A stretch of DNA of 64,000 nucleotides from Rheinheimera pleomorphica (GTDB taxonomy: Bacteria; Pseudomonadota; Gammaproteobacteria; Enterobacterales; Alteromonadaceae). The notes below the pieces were generated by a model. The model was not told where the DNA came from. It saw only the letters and a program-made list of their open reading frames with translations, and made no database searches. The stretch lies in assembly GCF_011634895.1 (NCBI RefSeq), contig NZ_SIRR01000001.1, positions 124,001 through 188,000 on the forward strand, written 5' to 3'. The position numbers and the translations under genes are program-made. Shown here in pieces: positions 1 through 8,701 of this stretch (positions are counted from its first letter, which is position 1; each line of letters starts with the position of its first letter).

Positions 1-1311
1 TTACCCCTGGTTTATCCGTTGCTGGTACTTATCATGTAATTGCTTATGACGGTTATTTAAATCAACCGCCCGGCCATCAATCCACAGATGAGTCACCTTA
101 TGCCCCAGATAGTCGAAGATATCCCCTTCAGACACCACCAGGCTGGCGGCCTTCCCCACCTCGATACTGCCAATTTTATCGGCAACACCGGCAATTTGCG
201 CGGCATTAATGGTAACAGAACGTAACGCCTGCTCCTGGGTTAAGCCAAAACTGATAGCCTGGCCAGCTGCAAACACCAGATTACGCGTATCCCAGTAGCC
301 ATCTAATGACAACGCATATTGTACGCCGGCATCCTGCAAGGTTTTTGGTACTACAAAGGCCTGGCTGTAGTTTTCGTCACCGCGCGTTGGCAAACCGTAA
401 GGCGCCGTGTAAATTACCGCGACCTTAGCTGCTGCCAGCTCTTCTGCCAGGCGCCAGCTGTCACGGCCACCGACGATAGTCAGCTTTAGCTGGTACTCGT
501 TCGCCAGTAACATGGCCTGACGAATTTGCCGCTCATCATCCGCATGCACAAACAGTGGCCGTTTACCATCAAACACCGCCAGCATTTCATGCCAGCGTGA
601 GTCTACGCCTTTATTTAACCCGGCCTGCTCGGCGTCATAGTAAGCTTTGGCATCCTTGAAGTACTGCTGCAACGCTTCCAGTTGCTTAGCATTGGCTTTA
701 CGTACTTCGTCGGCCGGTTTCGGATTCCAGCGTGAGCCCAACGTACTGGCATTAGGCCAGCGCACATGCAAGCCGGTGCCATCGGCGACAACCGCATCCT
801 GATAGTTCCAGGCATCCAGCTGCATTAAGCTCGATTGCCCCATCAGCATACTGCCGGACGGATACACCATGCTGTAGGCAAAGCCATTGCTGCGGATGGT
901 GGGGATCACTTCTGAATCAGCGTTATAAGCCACCTTGGCTTTAATGTCCGGGTTAGTTTGCGTTACCTCGGTTGAGTCGTCCGTTGAGCGTACCGCTTCT
1001 ATTTCTATTAACCCCAGCTGGTTAGCCAGTGCGATTAAGCCCGGATACAAATGCTTACCGTCCAGAGCCAGCACAGTGGCGCCCTCAGGCGCAGCCAAAC
1101 CCTGGCCCAGTGCAGCAATTTTGCCATCGATAATCAGCACATCGGTGTCGGCTTTTACGCCGTTGGTTACCGTGTGCACGGTAAGACCGGTTAATAACAG
1201 CGGGCTGCTTTGTGCTTTACCCGGCACCATATCATGGGCCGCAGCGCTGCCAATATTCAGACCTGCGATAGCGGCAACCGATAAACTTAAACAAATTTTG
1301 TTAAATGTCAT
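1..1311 (-). CDS. Exported amidohydrolase-family protein, metal motif degenerate
   Basis: This 436-residue protein has an N-terminal signal peptide (about residues 1-25, ending SAAAHD) and the overall layout of secreted imidazolonepropionase-like amidohydrolases: a beta-sandwich start, the turn LYPGLIALANQLG near residue 90, and a C-terminal sandwich with KIGSIEVGKAASLVV. In active relatives the PGLID turn is followed by an HxH metal pair; here it reads ALANQ, so that site is missing. A histidine in LFVHADDE and an aspartate in SLDGYWD could still belong to a partial site. It starts 11 bases after the larger amidohydrolase gene upstream on the same strand, so the two are probably co-transcribed. 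Substrate is unknown; a binding or accessory role for the larger protein is inference. The family call is fairly sure, enzymatic activity is not. Confidence 0.8.
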   Translation of the reverse strand: MTFNKICLSLSVAAIAGLNIGSAAAHDMVPGKAQSSPLLLTGLTVHTVTNGVKADTDVLIIDGKIAALGQGLAAPEGATVLALDGKHLYPGLIALANQLGLIEIEAVRSTDDSTEVTQTNPDIKAKVAYNADSEVIPTIRSNGFAYSMVYPSGSMLMGQSSLMQLDAWNYQDAVVADGTGLHVRWPNASTLGSRWNPKPADEVRKANAKQLEALQQYFKDAKAYYDAEQAGLNKGVDSRWHEMLAVFDGKRPLFVHADDERQIRQAMLLANEYQLKLTIVGGRDSWRLAEELAAAKVAVIYTAPYGLPTRGDENYSQAFVVPKTLQDAGVQYALSLDGYWDTRNLVFAAGQAISFGLTQEQALRSVTINAAQIAGVADKIGSIEVGKAASLVVSEGDIFDYLGHKVTHLWIDGRAVDLNNRHKQLHDKYQQRINQG

Positions 1312-1322
1312 GCTGCGTCTCC

Positions 1323-4300
1323 TTAGTGGCTATGGCTGTGACGGTGCAAATGCTGGCCAATTTGCCACCAGTCGCCCTGATCTTCACAATGCCACTCTGG
1401 CTCTTCTTGCTTATAAGCGTCTTTATCACCGGCTTTAGCCGCATCACCGGCGTTCAGTACTTTTTGTACCAAGGCGGCTTTTTCGGCTTCCAGTTGCTGC
1501 TTAAGCTGCTTATCAATATTGATATCAAAGTACTTGGTACCGCCAATCCAGGTTTGCTGCGCCTGGCTGTACACCGATAACGGATGGGTATTCCACAGTA
1601 CGAAGTCGGCCTGTTTACCCACTTTGATGGAGCCGGTTACGCCGTCTATTTTAAGCTGCATCGCCGGGTTTATAGTGACCATCTTCAGCGCATCATGCTC
1701 GCTCATACCGCAATACATCACCGATTTTGCCGCTTCCTGATTTAACCGGCGCTGTAAACCGGCATCGTCCGAGTTAATGCTGACATTTACACCCTGCTCT
1801 GCCATTAAACAGGCATTGGTGGGTATAGCGTCCTGCACTTCCATTTTATATGCCCACCAGTCGGCAAAGGTTGACGCGCTGGCGCCGTGTGCCGCCATCT
1901 CTTTGGCCGTTTTATAGCCTTCCAGAATGTGGGTAAAGGTCGTAATGCTAAAACCCAGTTCATCGGCCAGCTCAATTAACATCAGAATTTCAGACGCCAC
2001 ATAAGAGTGGGTATGAATAAAGCGCTGTTTATTGAGAATTTCAACCAAGGCTTGTAAGCGGTAATCAATACGTGGTGGTGCCACCTGCTCGCGCTGGCGT
2101 TTTGACAGCTTGTTATAGGCCGCCAGTTTGGCGTTGTACTCTTTGGCGGCGACAAAGGCATCACGGATAGTGGTTTCAACACCGATCCGGGTTTGCGGAT
2201 AACGCTCGGTGAAGGCATCGCCCCAGTTTGACTGTTTCACGTTTTCGCCCAGAGCAAACTTAATGCTCGGCGGTGCCGCGCGCATTTTCAGGCCCTCGGC
2301 GCTCTCGCCCCAGCGGAACTGAATAACCTGTGCCTGGCCACCAATAGGGTTGGCGCTGCCGTGCAGCAGCTGGGCAGTTGTGGTACCACCAGCCAAACCA
2401 CGATACAGATTAATATCTTCCGGGTTTAACACATCACCAATGCGTACCTCTGAGGTTACCGCATCGGTACCTTCGTTCACGCCGGCTTCGATAGCTACAT
2501 GTGAGTGCTCATCAATCATGCCGGGAGTCAGGTGCATACCGCTGGCGTCAATCACGTCAAAACCACGTGGAGTGCTTAAGTTTTTACCAATCTTATCGAA
2601 CTTGCCGTTGCGCACTATAACGTCAGTATTTTCCAGCACACCGTCTTGTTCTGCTGTCCATACCGTAGCGTTTTTAATATGCACATTTTGCTGTTTGGCT
2701 AAGGCCGGCAAGCCATAAGCACGGTTAGGGAAAGTGATGCTGGAGATCAGCTTAACGTCAGGCTTAACCGCCTTATCTGGCGTACTGCTGTCCGGCAGCG
2801 GCTGACGCTGCGCGGTAACAGCCTGGCTACCTGTAGTCAGCTGCCAGAGCCCGCTTAGCTGGTTGTCCAGCAACTGGCCATTAAATTGCGCAATCTGCTT
2901 ATCGCCGCTGAGTTCAGTCAGGTTAAGGTTAAACTGCAAGCGCTGTTGCTGCGTATGAATATGCTGCAGTTTTACCGCTTTGGCATCTGCCGGCGCAGCC
3001 AGTAGAGTGGCTTCGCCACTGAGTTTATCAGCTTCGCCTTTAAGGGTGATTTTTACCACTTTACCATTTAGATTTAACTGATAATCACCGGCAAATTGCA
3101 CCGGCGCAATAGCTTTAATGCTGTGCTGCTGGCCTCGCACCCAGGTGGCGATAATTTCACCATCCGCAAACAGGTCGCCAGTGGCCAGTACCAGGTCAGC
3201 CTGATATCCCGGCGCTATTTTACCTACTTTATCCGCCACCCCGGCAATAGCAGCTGGCACTGTGGTCAAAGCTGCCAGGGCAGTATCCGCCGATAAACCG
3301 TGTTGTACGGCCTTGCGCAAATTCGGCCAGAAATCTTTTTTATCTTTTAATTTAAAGGTGGTCAGGGCAAAAGGCACCCCGGCGTTGGCCAGTGCGGCGG
3401 CATTGGCCGGCGCCCGCTCCCAGTGGCGTAAATCGGCCAGATTTACATCCAGCTGATCTGCAACCTGCTCTACCGCTGGCGCTGCCGGGAAATTCAGCGG
3501 TAAAATCAGCTTGCGCTGCATCGCTTTAACCTCGTCCAGCCGCACATACTCGTAGCCGGACCCCACCATAGCGGCATTATCCAGCTTAAACTCGGTTAAC
3601 AGCTGATGTGCCCGCAGCAGCGATCTGTCATCAGCAGTTTCAAAAATGGCCCCTTGCCGCTCAATATTACTCAGGCTTTGCAGCGCGGCATTAAACTCGA
3701 TCGGCTCGTTAAAATAGCGGACATCGGTTTTACCATAAGCCTGGTTATACCAATTTGCGTCGCTCAGTGTCTGGCGGATCAGCGCTATACTACCCATTAA
3801 TGACGACGGATAACTTTGCTTGGAGCTGCCCTTGCTAAAGGCCATAAACTGCGGGCCATTCGGGTTTAATATCAGCTCATTGGGGAGCCCGTCAGTTAAA
3901 GCGCTGACAAAGGCCTGGCCGCGGAAAATGCCGTCAAAGCGCGCCGATTGCGCGGCGGTAAAACCCAATTTACGCAGTTCAGCTGCCGCTTTACTATCGG
4001 GCTGAAATTGGTCCACCCAGTTGTGCTCGGCATGTATAGCGGCATTGCTGGCATTGCCACCTTTGCGCTCATTTTTATACACCGGCGCATCGCGATAACT
4101 GCCAGGTTTCGCCGGTTTAGCTGCCTCTATACCGTATTGGGTGTAAGGGTCTATAAAACCGGGATACAGGGTGTAGCGGCTGGCGTCAATTTGCTGATAA
4201 CCGGCCGGCACAGACACTTTAGTGCCGACAGCGCTGATGCGGCCATCGGCAATAAGCACAGTGGCATTTTGCAGCTTTTTGCCAGGTTCGGTGTATACCG

Positions 4301-4436
4301 TCGCGCCGGTTAGCGCAATAAAATTAGGGGTTTTGTCGATAATACCTTGCAACGGCGTAGTCTGATCGGCATGGCTGCCAGCAGTAAATACCGTCAGCAG
4401 CGCTGAGCTTAACAGCGACAGGCGGGCTTTGGTCAT
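1323..4436 (-). CDS. Exported double amidohydrolase-family protein with His-rich tail
   Basis: At 1037 residues this is about twice a normal amidohydrolase and looks like two tandem copies. A signal peptide (about 1-23) precedes the first half (about 35-450), where LYPGFIDPYTQYG has no HxH pair. A linker of about 100 residues follows. The second half (about 575-1000) carries LTPGMIDEHSH, with the HxH near residue 644, then IHTHSY, FTHILEG and SINSDDAG, which fit the other metal ligands and the catalytic aspartate. The C-terminus is histidine rich (IGQHLHRHSHSH), possibly a metal-binding tail. The likely product is a periplasmic metal-dependent hydrolase of unknown substrate with one inactive half. 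It lies directly upstream of a second degenerate family member on the same strand. Confidence 0.85.
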   Translation of the reverse strand: MTKARLSLLSSALLTVFTAGSHADQTTPLQGIIDKTPNFIALTGATVYTEPGKKLQNATVLIADGRISAVGTKVSVPAGYQQIDASRYTLYPGFIDPYTQYGIEAAKPAKPGSYRDAPVYKNERKGGNASNAAIHAEHNWVDQFQPDSKAAAELRKLGFTAAQSARFDGIFRGQAFVSALTDGLPNELILNPNGPQFMAFSKGSSKQSYPSSLMGSIALIRQTLSDANWYNQAYGKTDVRYFNEPIEFNAALQSLSNIERQGAIFETADDRSLLRAHQLLTEFKLDNAAMVGSGYEYVRLDEVKAMQRKLILPLNFPAAPAVEQVADQLDVNLADLRHWERAPANAAALANAGVPFALTTFKLKDKKDFWPNLRKAVQHGLSADTALAALTTVPAAIAGVADKVGKIAPGYQADLVLATGDLFADGEIIATWVRGQQHSIKAIAPVQFAGDYQLNLNGKVVKITLKGEADKLSGEATLLAAPADAKAVKLQHIHTQQQRLQFNLNLTELSGDKQIAQFNGQLLDNQLSGLWQLTTGSQAVTAQRQPLPDSSTPDKAVKPDVKLISSITFPNRAYGLPALAKQQNVHIKNATVWTAEQDGVLENTDVIVRNGKFDKIGKNLSTPRGFDVIDASGMHLTPGMIDEHSHVAIEAGVNEGTDAVTSEVRIGDVLNPEDINLYRGLAGGTTTAQLLHGSANPIGGQAQVIQFRWGESAEGLKMRAAPPSIKFALGENVKQSNWGDAFTERYPQTRIGVETTIRDAFVAAKEYNAKLAAYNKLSKRQREQVAPPRIDYRLQALVEILNKQRFIHTHSYVASEILMLIELADELGFSITTFTHILEGYKTAKEMAAHGASASTFADWWAYKMEVQDAIPTNACLMAEQGVNVSINSDDAGLQRRLNQEAAKSVMYCGMSEHDALKMVTINPAMQLKIDGVTGSIKVGKQADFVLWNTHPLSVYSQAQQTWIGGTKYFDINIDKQLKQQLEAEKAALVQKVLNAGDAAKAGDKDAYKQEEPEWHCEDQGDWWQIGQHLHRHSHSH

Positions 4437-4457
4437 AACATGTTCCTGAATTAAGGG

Positions 4458-7415
4458 TTAACTGTTAACAACATAGTTCAGGCGACTCAGCTCCTGCTCG
4501 GCTAACGGCATGCTGAAATAGTACCCCTGAACCTGATAGCAAGCATTTTTTCTTAAAAAATCTACCTGTTCAGCCGTTTCTACCCCTTCTGCCACCACGC
4601 GCAGATTCATTTTCTGTGCCATGGCGATAATCGCCGCGACAATATCCATGTCGTTACGATCATCCGGGATATCTTTGACGAACGAGCGATCTATTTTCAG
4701 CTCGTCTACCGGAAAACGCTTTAAATAACTAAGCGAAGAATAGCCTGTACCAAAGTCATCGATAGATAAAGACACGCCGAGACGCTTTAACTGATTTAAC
4801 TGGTTAATAGCCGCATCGGTGTCCCCCATCAGCATACTTTCGGTAATTTCAAAAATGATGTTGGCCGGATTAGCCCCGGTGCGTTTTAAAATACGCTCGA
4901 CAATTTCCGGCAGGTTATCGTCATTAAACTGACGCACCGACAGGTTAATCGACAAGGTAACTTCATAACCGCGGCTGTGCTGGCGGCTTAAAAAGCGGCA
5001 GGCTTCCCAGATAATCCACTCGCCAATCTGCACTATCAGGCCGGTACTTTCTGCCACATGAATAAAGCGCAGTGGCGGCACCAGCGTATTGTCCGGCCGC
5101 AGCCAGCGCAGCAGGGTTTCGTAGCCAATAATGCTGTTATCACGAATATCAATCTTTGGCTGGTAATACAGCAAAAACTGATGCTCACGAATGGCCTCAC
5201 GCAGCTGATTTTCTATCAGCAGCCGCTCGTTTGCCGCTTCGTTTAAATCTGGGCTGAAAAAGTGAAACGTATTTTTGCCGCGGGCTTTTGCCTCGTACAT
5301 CGCCAAATCGGCGTGTTTAAGCAAAAGCTCTTCTTCTGCGGCATCCTCCGGTGCAACCGTAATACCGATACTGGCGCTGATTGACACCTCATGCTGGCCC
5401 AGTTTCACCGGCGCCGCAAAGGCTTGTTGCAGGTTAGTGGCAATCGATGACGCCTGGCCACGGTCTTTAATGCCGCTTAAGATCACCGCAAACTCATCGC
5501 CGCCTAAGCGGGCAATGGTGTCTTCTTCACGCAGCCGGCTAATCAGCCGTTTCGCCACTTCTTTTAGCAGTTCATCGCCGGCATCGTGGCCCAGGGTGTC
5601 GTTAATGCGTTTAAACTCGTCCAGGTCAAAATACAGCAGGGCAAAGTTGTAATACCCGCGGTGTGACATAGCGATGGCTTTGCGCAGCTGATCACGAAAA
5701 TAACTGCGGTTAGCCAGCCCGGTTAGCACATCATAGTAGGCCAGTTGTTCCATTTTTTTCTGGCTTTGCTTAATAAAAGAGATATCCTGCATCGCGCAAA
5801 CATAGTTGCTGATCTCGCCTTTTTCATCGCGAATTGGCGCTATAGCCAGCGACACCCAAAGTTGGCGCTGCTGGTACTGCAGCAGCATATCGCCACGCCA
5901 GTGTTGACGTTCTGCCAGGGTTTGAGCAATTTCTTCGCCGACATGGTGCATCTCTTCGGCAAACAGACTGTGTAGCGGTTGCTGTTGCAGCTGCTCGGTG
6001 CTGCAACCTATCATTTCGGTTAAAAACGGGTTGATATACTCAACGTTCAGCGCCTGATCGGTCAGCACTATGCCAGAACTGGAAAACGACACGGCCTTAC
6101 TCAGTTTACGTGCCGAACGCTCGGCCTGCTCCTTTTCCTCTATCCGTGCGTTTAAGCCATCAACCAGCTCGGATATCTCTGCCGACATACTACCAAATGC
6201 TTGATTTAACAAACCAATTTCGTCTGGCTTACTATCCAGGGTTATCTGCTGTAAGTCGCCTCGCGACAAACGGTTAATCGCCGCAGACAGCCGGTTTAGC
6301 CGCTTCAACATAAACTGGTACACCACCAGTTGTAACAACAAAGCCACCAATATAGCGACCACGACAAAGGTGACTAATAACCGGCTGCGAAACTGTCCCA
6401 ACGCTGCCAGCACTTTCGCTTTGTCGCTGTAAACTGCCAGATGCCAGTTTAGCCGCTCTACCGGCGCACTGGCGATCAGCTGCTCTGACGCTTGCTGGGC
6501 GGCCGATTGCGAAACCTCAGGCTGGCGCGCTACCTGATTCGCATAATGCTGCAACGCGGCATTTGCTTGCGGCTGGCCGGTATAACGGCTGTTCATTTGC
6601 AGCTGACTATTCATATCAGTGGGCGGCAAACTAATAATCAGCCCGTTTTGGTCAAACAAAAACGTCTGAGTTTGCTTATCCGCAGAAGCTGGCAGTTGGC
6701 TGATAATATCGTCCAGAATATAGTCAACACCGGTCACACCGATAAATTCATCATTGATATACAGCGGAATAATCAGGCTGGTCATCCACTTTTTCCAGAT
6801 ATTATCAAAGTACACCGGCGTCCAACGCGGCTGACGGGTCGGGTTTTGCTCTGGGGTAGCAATCTGATAAAACAGGTCCTGATGAAAGTTATGCGTGGTT
6901 TCCACCTGCAATGCCCAATCGGCTGGCGCAATGCGGATAAACTGTTCTTTAGCGATAAAGTAGAAATTAAAGAAATCATGCAGCATCAGCGGCGCTAACT
7001 GTTGCCATAATTCGCCGGTACGATCAAATAACGCCGCAGTGCGGTCGGTATAGCGCTCTGCAGCGACAAAGCCGGCGGAATAGTCATCCTGCGCCCGCAC
7101 ACTGCCATCGGCGGCAGCTGTCAGTCTAAGCGGTGCTTGCAGAGGCGCTTGCGCCAGCTGACGCATTACTATCTGGTTGGCCGCTAGGGCTTTTTGCTCT
7201 TTTTGCAGCAAGTCAGCATTTAATTGCTGCGCTATTAACTTAGCCCCCTGCTGTACTACGGCTTGCTGTTGCTGCAGTGCAATATTTTGCTGCAACATCA
7301 GCACCACATAACCAATAGCAAAACCGGCTAGTACAATAGCGACAAATACCACCAGCGCAAATTTCCGGCCCAGTGAGTCCATTCCGCTTGGTTTAGTAAA
7401 ATTAACATCCTTCAC
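4458..7415 (-). CDS. Membrane GGDEF-EAL cyclic-di-GMP signalling protein with Cache, HAMP and PAS
   Basis: This 985-residue inner-membrane protein should make and/or break down cyclic di-GMP. A first membrane helix (about 18-42) and a second (about 350-372) enclose a periplasmic Cache-type sensor. HAMP and PAS regions follow, then a GGDEF domain with an intact GGDEF near residue 637 preceded by an REED inhibitory I-site, and an EAL domain. The EAL signature reads ETL (near 765), keeping the glutamate. Other phosphodiesterase positions look intact: NLSVRQF, FEITESM, IDDFGTGYS, AEGVET and QGYYFSMPL. Both activities are therefore plausible. It sits 21 bases upstream of the amidohydrolase pair on the same strand but may have its own promoter. 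The sensed ligand cannot be told from the sequence. Confidence 0.93.
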   Translation of the reverse strand: MKDVNFTKPSGMDSLGRKFALVVFVAIVLAGFAIGYVVLMLQQNIALQQQQAVVQQGAKLIAQQLNADLLQKEQKALAANQIVMRQLAQAPLQAPLRLTAAADGSVRAQDDYSAGFVAAERYTDRTAALFDRTGELWQQLAPLMLHDFFNFYFIAKEQFIRIAPADWALQVETTHNFHQDLFYQIATPEQNPTRQPRWTPVYFDNIWKKWMTSLIIPLYINDEFIGVTGVDYILDDIISQLPASADKQTQTFLFDQNGLIISLPPTDMNSQLQMNSRYTGQPQANAALQHYANQVARQPEVSQSAAQQASEQLIASAPVERLNWHLAVYSDKAKVLAALGQFRSRLLVTFVVVAILVALLLQLVVYQFMLKRLNRLSAAINRLSRGDLQQITLDSKPDEIGLLNQAFGSMSAEISELVDGLNARIEEKEQAERSARKLSKAVSFSSSGIVLTDQALNVEYINPFLTEMIGCSTEQLQQQPLHSLFAEEMHHVGEEIAQTLAERQHWRGDMLLQYQQRQLWVSLAIAPIRDEKGEISNYVCAMQDISFIKQSQKKMEQLAYYDVLTGLANRSYFRDQLRKAIAMSHRGYYNFALLYFDLDEFKRINDTLGHDAGDELLKEVAKRLISRLREEDTIARLGGDEFAVILSGIKDRGQASSIATNLQQAFAAPVKLGQHEVSISASIGITVAPEDAAEEELLLKHADLAMYEAKARGKNTFHFFSPDLNEAANERLLIENQLREAIREHQFLLYYQPKIDIRDNSIIGYETLLRWLRPDNTLVPPLRFIHVAESTGLIVQIGEWIIWEACRFLSRQHSRGYEVTLSINLSVRQFNDDNLPEIVERILKRTGANPANIIFEITESMLMGDTDAAINQLNQLKRLGVSLSIDDFGTGYSSLSYLKRFPVDELKIDRSFVKDIPDDRNDMDIVAAIIAMAQKMNLRVVAEGVETAEQVDFLRKNACYQVQGYYFSMPLAEQELSRLNYVVNS

Positions 7416-7524
7416 TTATGCTGCCTGATCCTGTAAAACTATTGATTATTGGCAAGATATTGCAATCTGTTAAGATATGACAACGTCATTATTGCATGTA
7501 AATTCAGCAAAAGAGAATGAAACG

Positions 7525-7977
7525 ATGAAAAAACCCCTGTTGACAGCCCTGTTATTCACCCTGTGTTCAGCTCCAGCTGTTGCAAAAAGTGCATTTAGCG
7601 ATGCAAAAGACAGCGTGACATATCGCCAGTCAGCTTTCCAGCTGATCCGCCACAATATGGCCGATATCGGTGATATGTTAAAAGGCGAAGTACAATATGA
7701 TGCCGCGCGGCTAAATAAGCGCGCCACGGCTTTGGCCACCTTAACTACCTTGCCCTGGGAGGCTTTTACAGTACCCGGAGCCGAACAAGCGGGTGGTGAT
7801 GCTAAAGCTGAGATCTGGCAAAACCTGCAGGATTTTAACAGCCGCGGTGAAAAACTTGCTGCCGACGCCATGGCGCTAAAAACCGCGGCCGATAGCGGCG
7901 AGCAAGCCGAAATCCGCAAAGCCTTTGGCACTTTTGCCCGTAACTGCAAAGCCTGTCACGACAACTATAAAAACTAA
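7525..7977 (+). CDS. Cytochrome c' family protein, periplasmic
   Basis: This is a 150-residue c-type cytochrome. The start at 7525 is preferred because it follows an AGAGAATGA ribosome-binding stretch and opens directly into a signal peptide (MKKPLLTALL, cleaved near VAKS); an upstream in-frame ATG at 7477 would add 16 residues ahead of it. The single heme motif CKACH lies at the extreme C-terminus (NYKN ends the protein), which with the all-helical sequence matches the cytochrome c'/c-556 four-helix-bundle family. The RHNM segment near the mature N-terminus may supply the axial methionine. It is convergent with a cytochrome b561-like gene, suggesting a small membrane-to-periplasm electron-transfer pair; that link is inference from position. 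Confidence 0.9.
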   Translation: MKKPLLTALLFTLCSAPAVAKSAFSDAKDSVTYRQSAFQLIRHNMADIGDMLKGEVQYDAARLNKRATALATLTTLPWEAFTVPGAEQAGGDAKAEIWQNLQDFNSRGEKLAADAMALKTAADSGEQAEIRKAFGTFARNCKACHDNYKN

Positions 7978-7985
7978 GGCTGTGG

Positions 7986-8009
7986 TGGCGCTGTGTTATA
8001 ACAGCGCCA
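7986..8009. terminator. Hairpin between convergent cytochrome genes
   Basis: A perfect 9-bp inverted repeat (TGGCGCTGT / ACAGCGCCA, 6-base loop) lies between the cytochrome c' stop and the last codons of the b561-like gene. Neither side has a strong T run, so termination is possible but not convincing. Confidence 0.35.
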
Positions 8010-8646
8010 TTAACGCCGCCCCCTGCCAGTAATAAAGCACTGTTAGCAGCAACGCGAAAAGCAGGAAAAACCAGATACTGTTCTTCAGTTTAATCTTAAG
8101 CGCAGTACTGTGATGTGCTTTACCGCTTAACATCAGCCACAACACATTATGTACCCGCACACTGTGCCACAACGCGGCAACAATGTGCACCAAAATGGCT
8201 GCCAGCAATATGTTGATATTAATTTTATGCACCTCAGAGGCCATCTCAACCCAAGTGGCGGGTAACACCGTTACTAAAGGGCCATCACTGAGGTAGCTAT
8301 TGTCAAAAGTTGCCAGGCCGCTTATCAGCTGCACCAATACCAGCACGATTAACAGCGCTATCATATAAAAAGAAGCCGGATTATGGCCGGTAACCGCATA
8401 AGGCCGGCGTAAATAGTGCCATGCTGCCGCGGGCGATGCCGCAAAGTGGCTGAATTTTGCCGTGTCACTGCCGATAATCCCCCAGACAATACGCGACACG
8501 ACCAAGGCCAGCAAGGTATAAGCCAATAGCTGGTGCTGAGCCATCAGCCCCTCTTCGCCGGTATACCACAGGCCGGCAATTAACAGCAGCTGGCTCCAGT
8601 GAAAAAACCTTACGGCAAAATCCCATACCTTCAGTTGTTGTGACAT
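7996..8646 (-). CDS. Cytochrome b561-like membrane protein
   Basis: This 216-residue protein has about five hydrophobic segments, with histidines in places expected of heme-b ligands: FFHWSQLL in helix 1, SEVHKININ and LVHIVAALWHSVRVH in the central and late helices. It matches the cytochrome b561 / Ni-hydrogenase b-subunit family, which passes electrons between quinones and periplasmic or c-type partners in the inner membrane. It converges on a cytochrome c' gene 18 bases away, which could be its redox partner (inference). Its start lies 55 bases from the start of the divergent penicillin acylase gene, so the two share a promoter region. Confidence 0.88.
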   Translation of the reverse strand: MSQQLKVWDFAVRFFHWSQLLLIAGLWYTGEEGLMAQHQLLAYTLLALVVSRIVWGIIGSDTAKFSHFAASPAAAWHYLRRPYAVTGHNPASFYMIALLIVLVLVQLISGLATFDNSYLSDGPLVTVLPATWVEMASEVHKININILLAAILVHIVAALWHSVRVHNVLWLMLSGKAHHSTALKIKLKNSIWFFLLFALLLTVLYYWQGAALMALL

Positions 8647-8701
8647 TTTGTTCAGTCTCCGATATGCTAAGTTTTTGATTTTATACCACAGAGTGTTAAA
8701 G

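Noticed and set aside
4458-7415. EAL motif reading ETL as evidence of lost phosphodiesterase activity
   Set aside because: The glutamate and all other visible catalytic motifs remain, and the middle residue varies among active enzymes.
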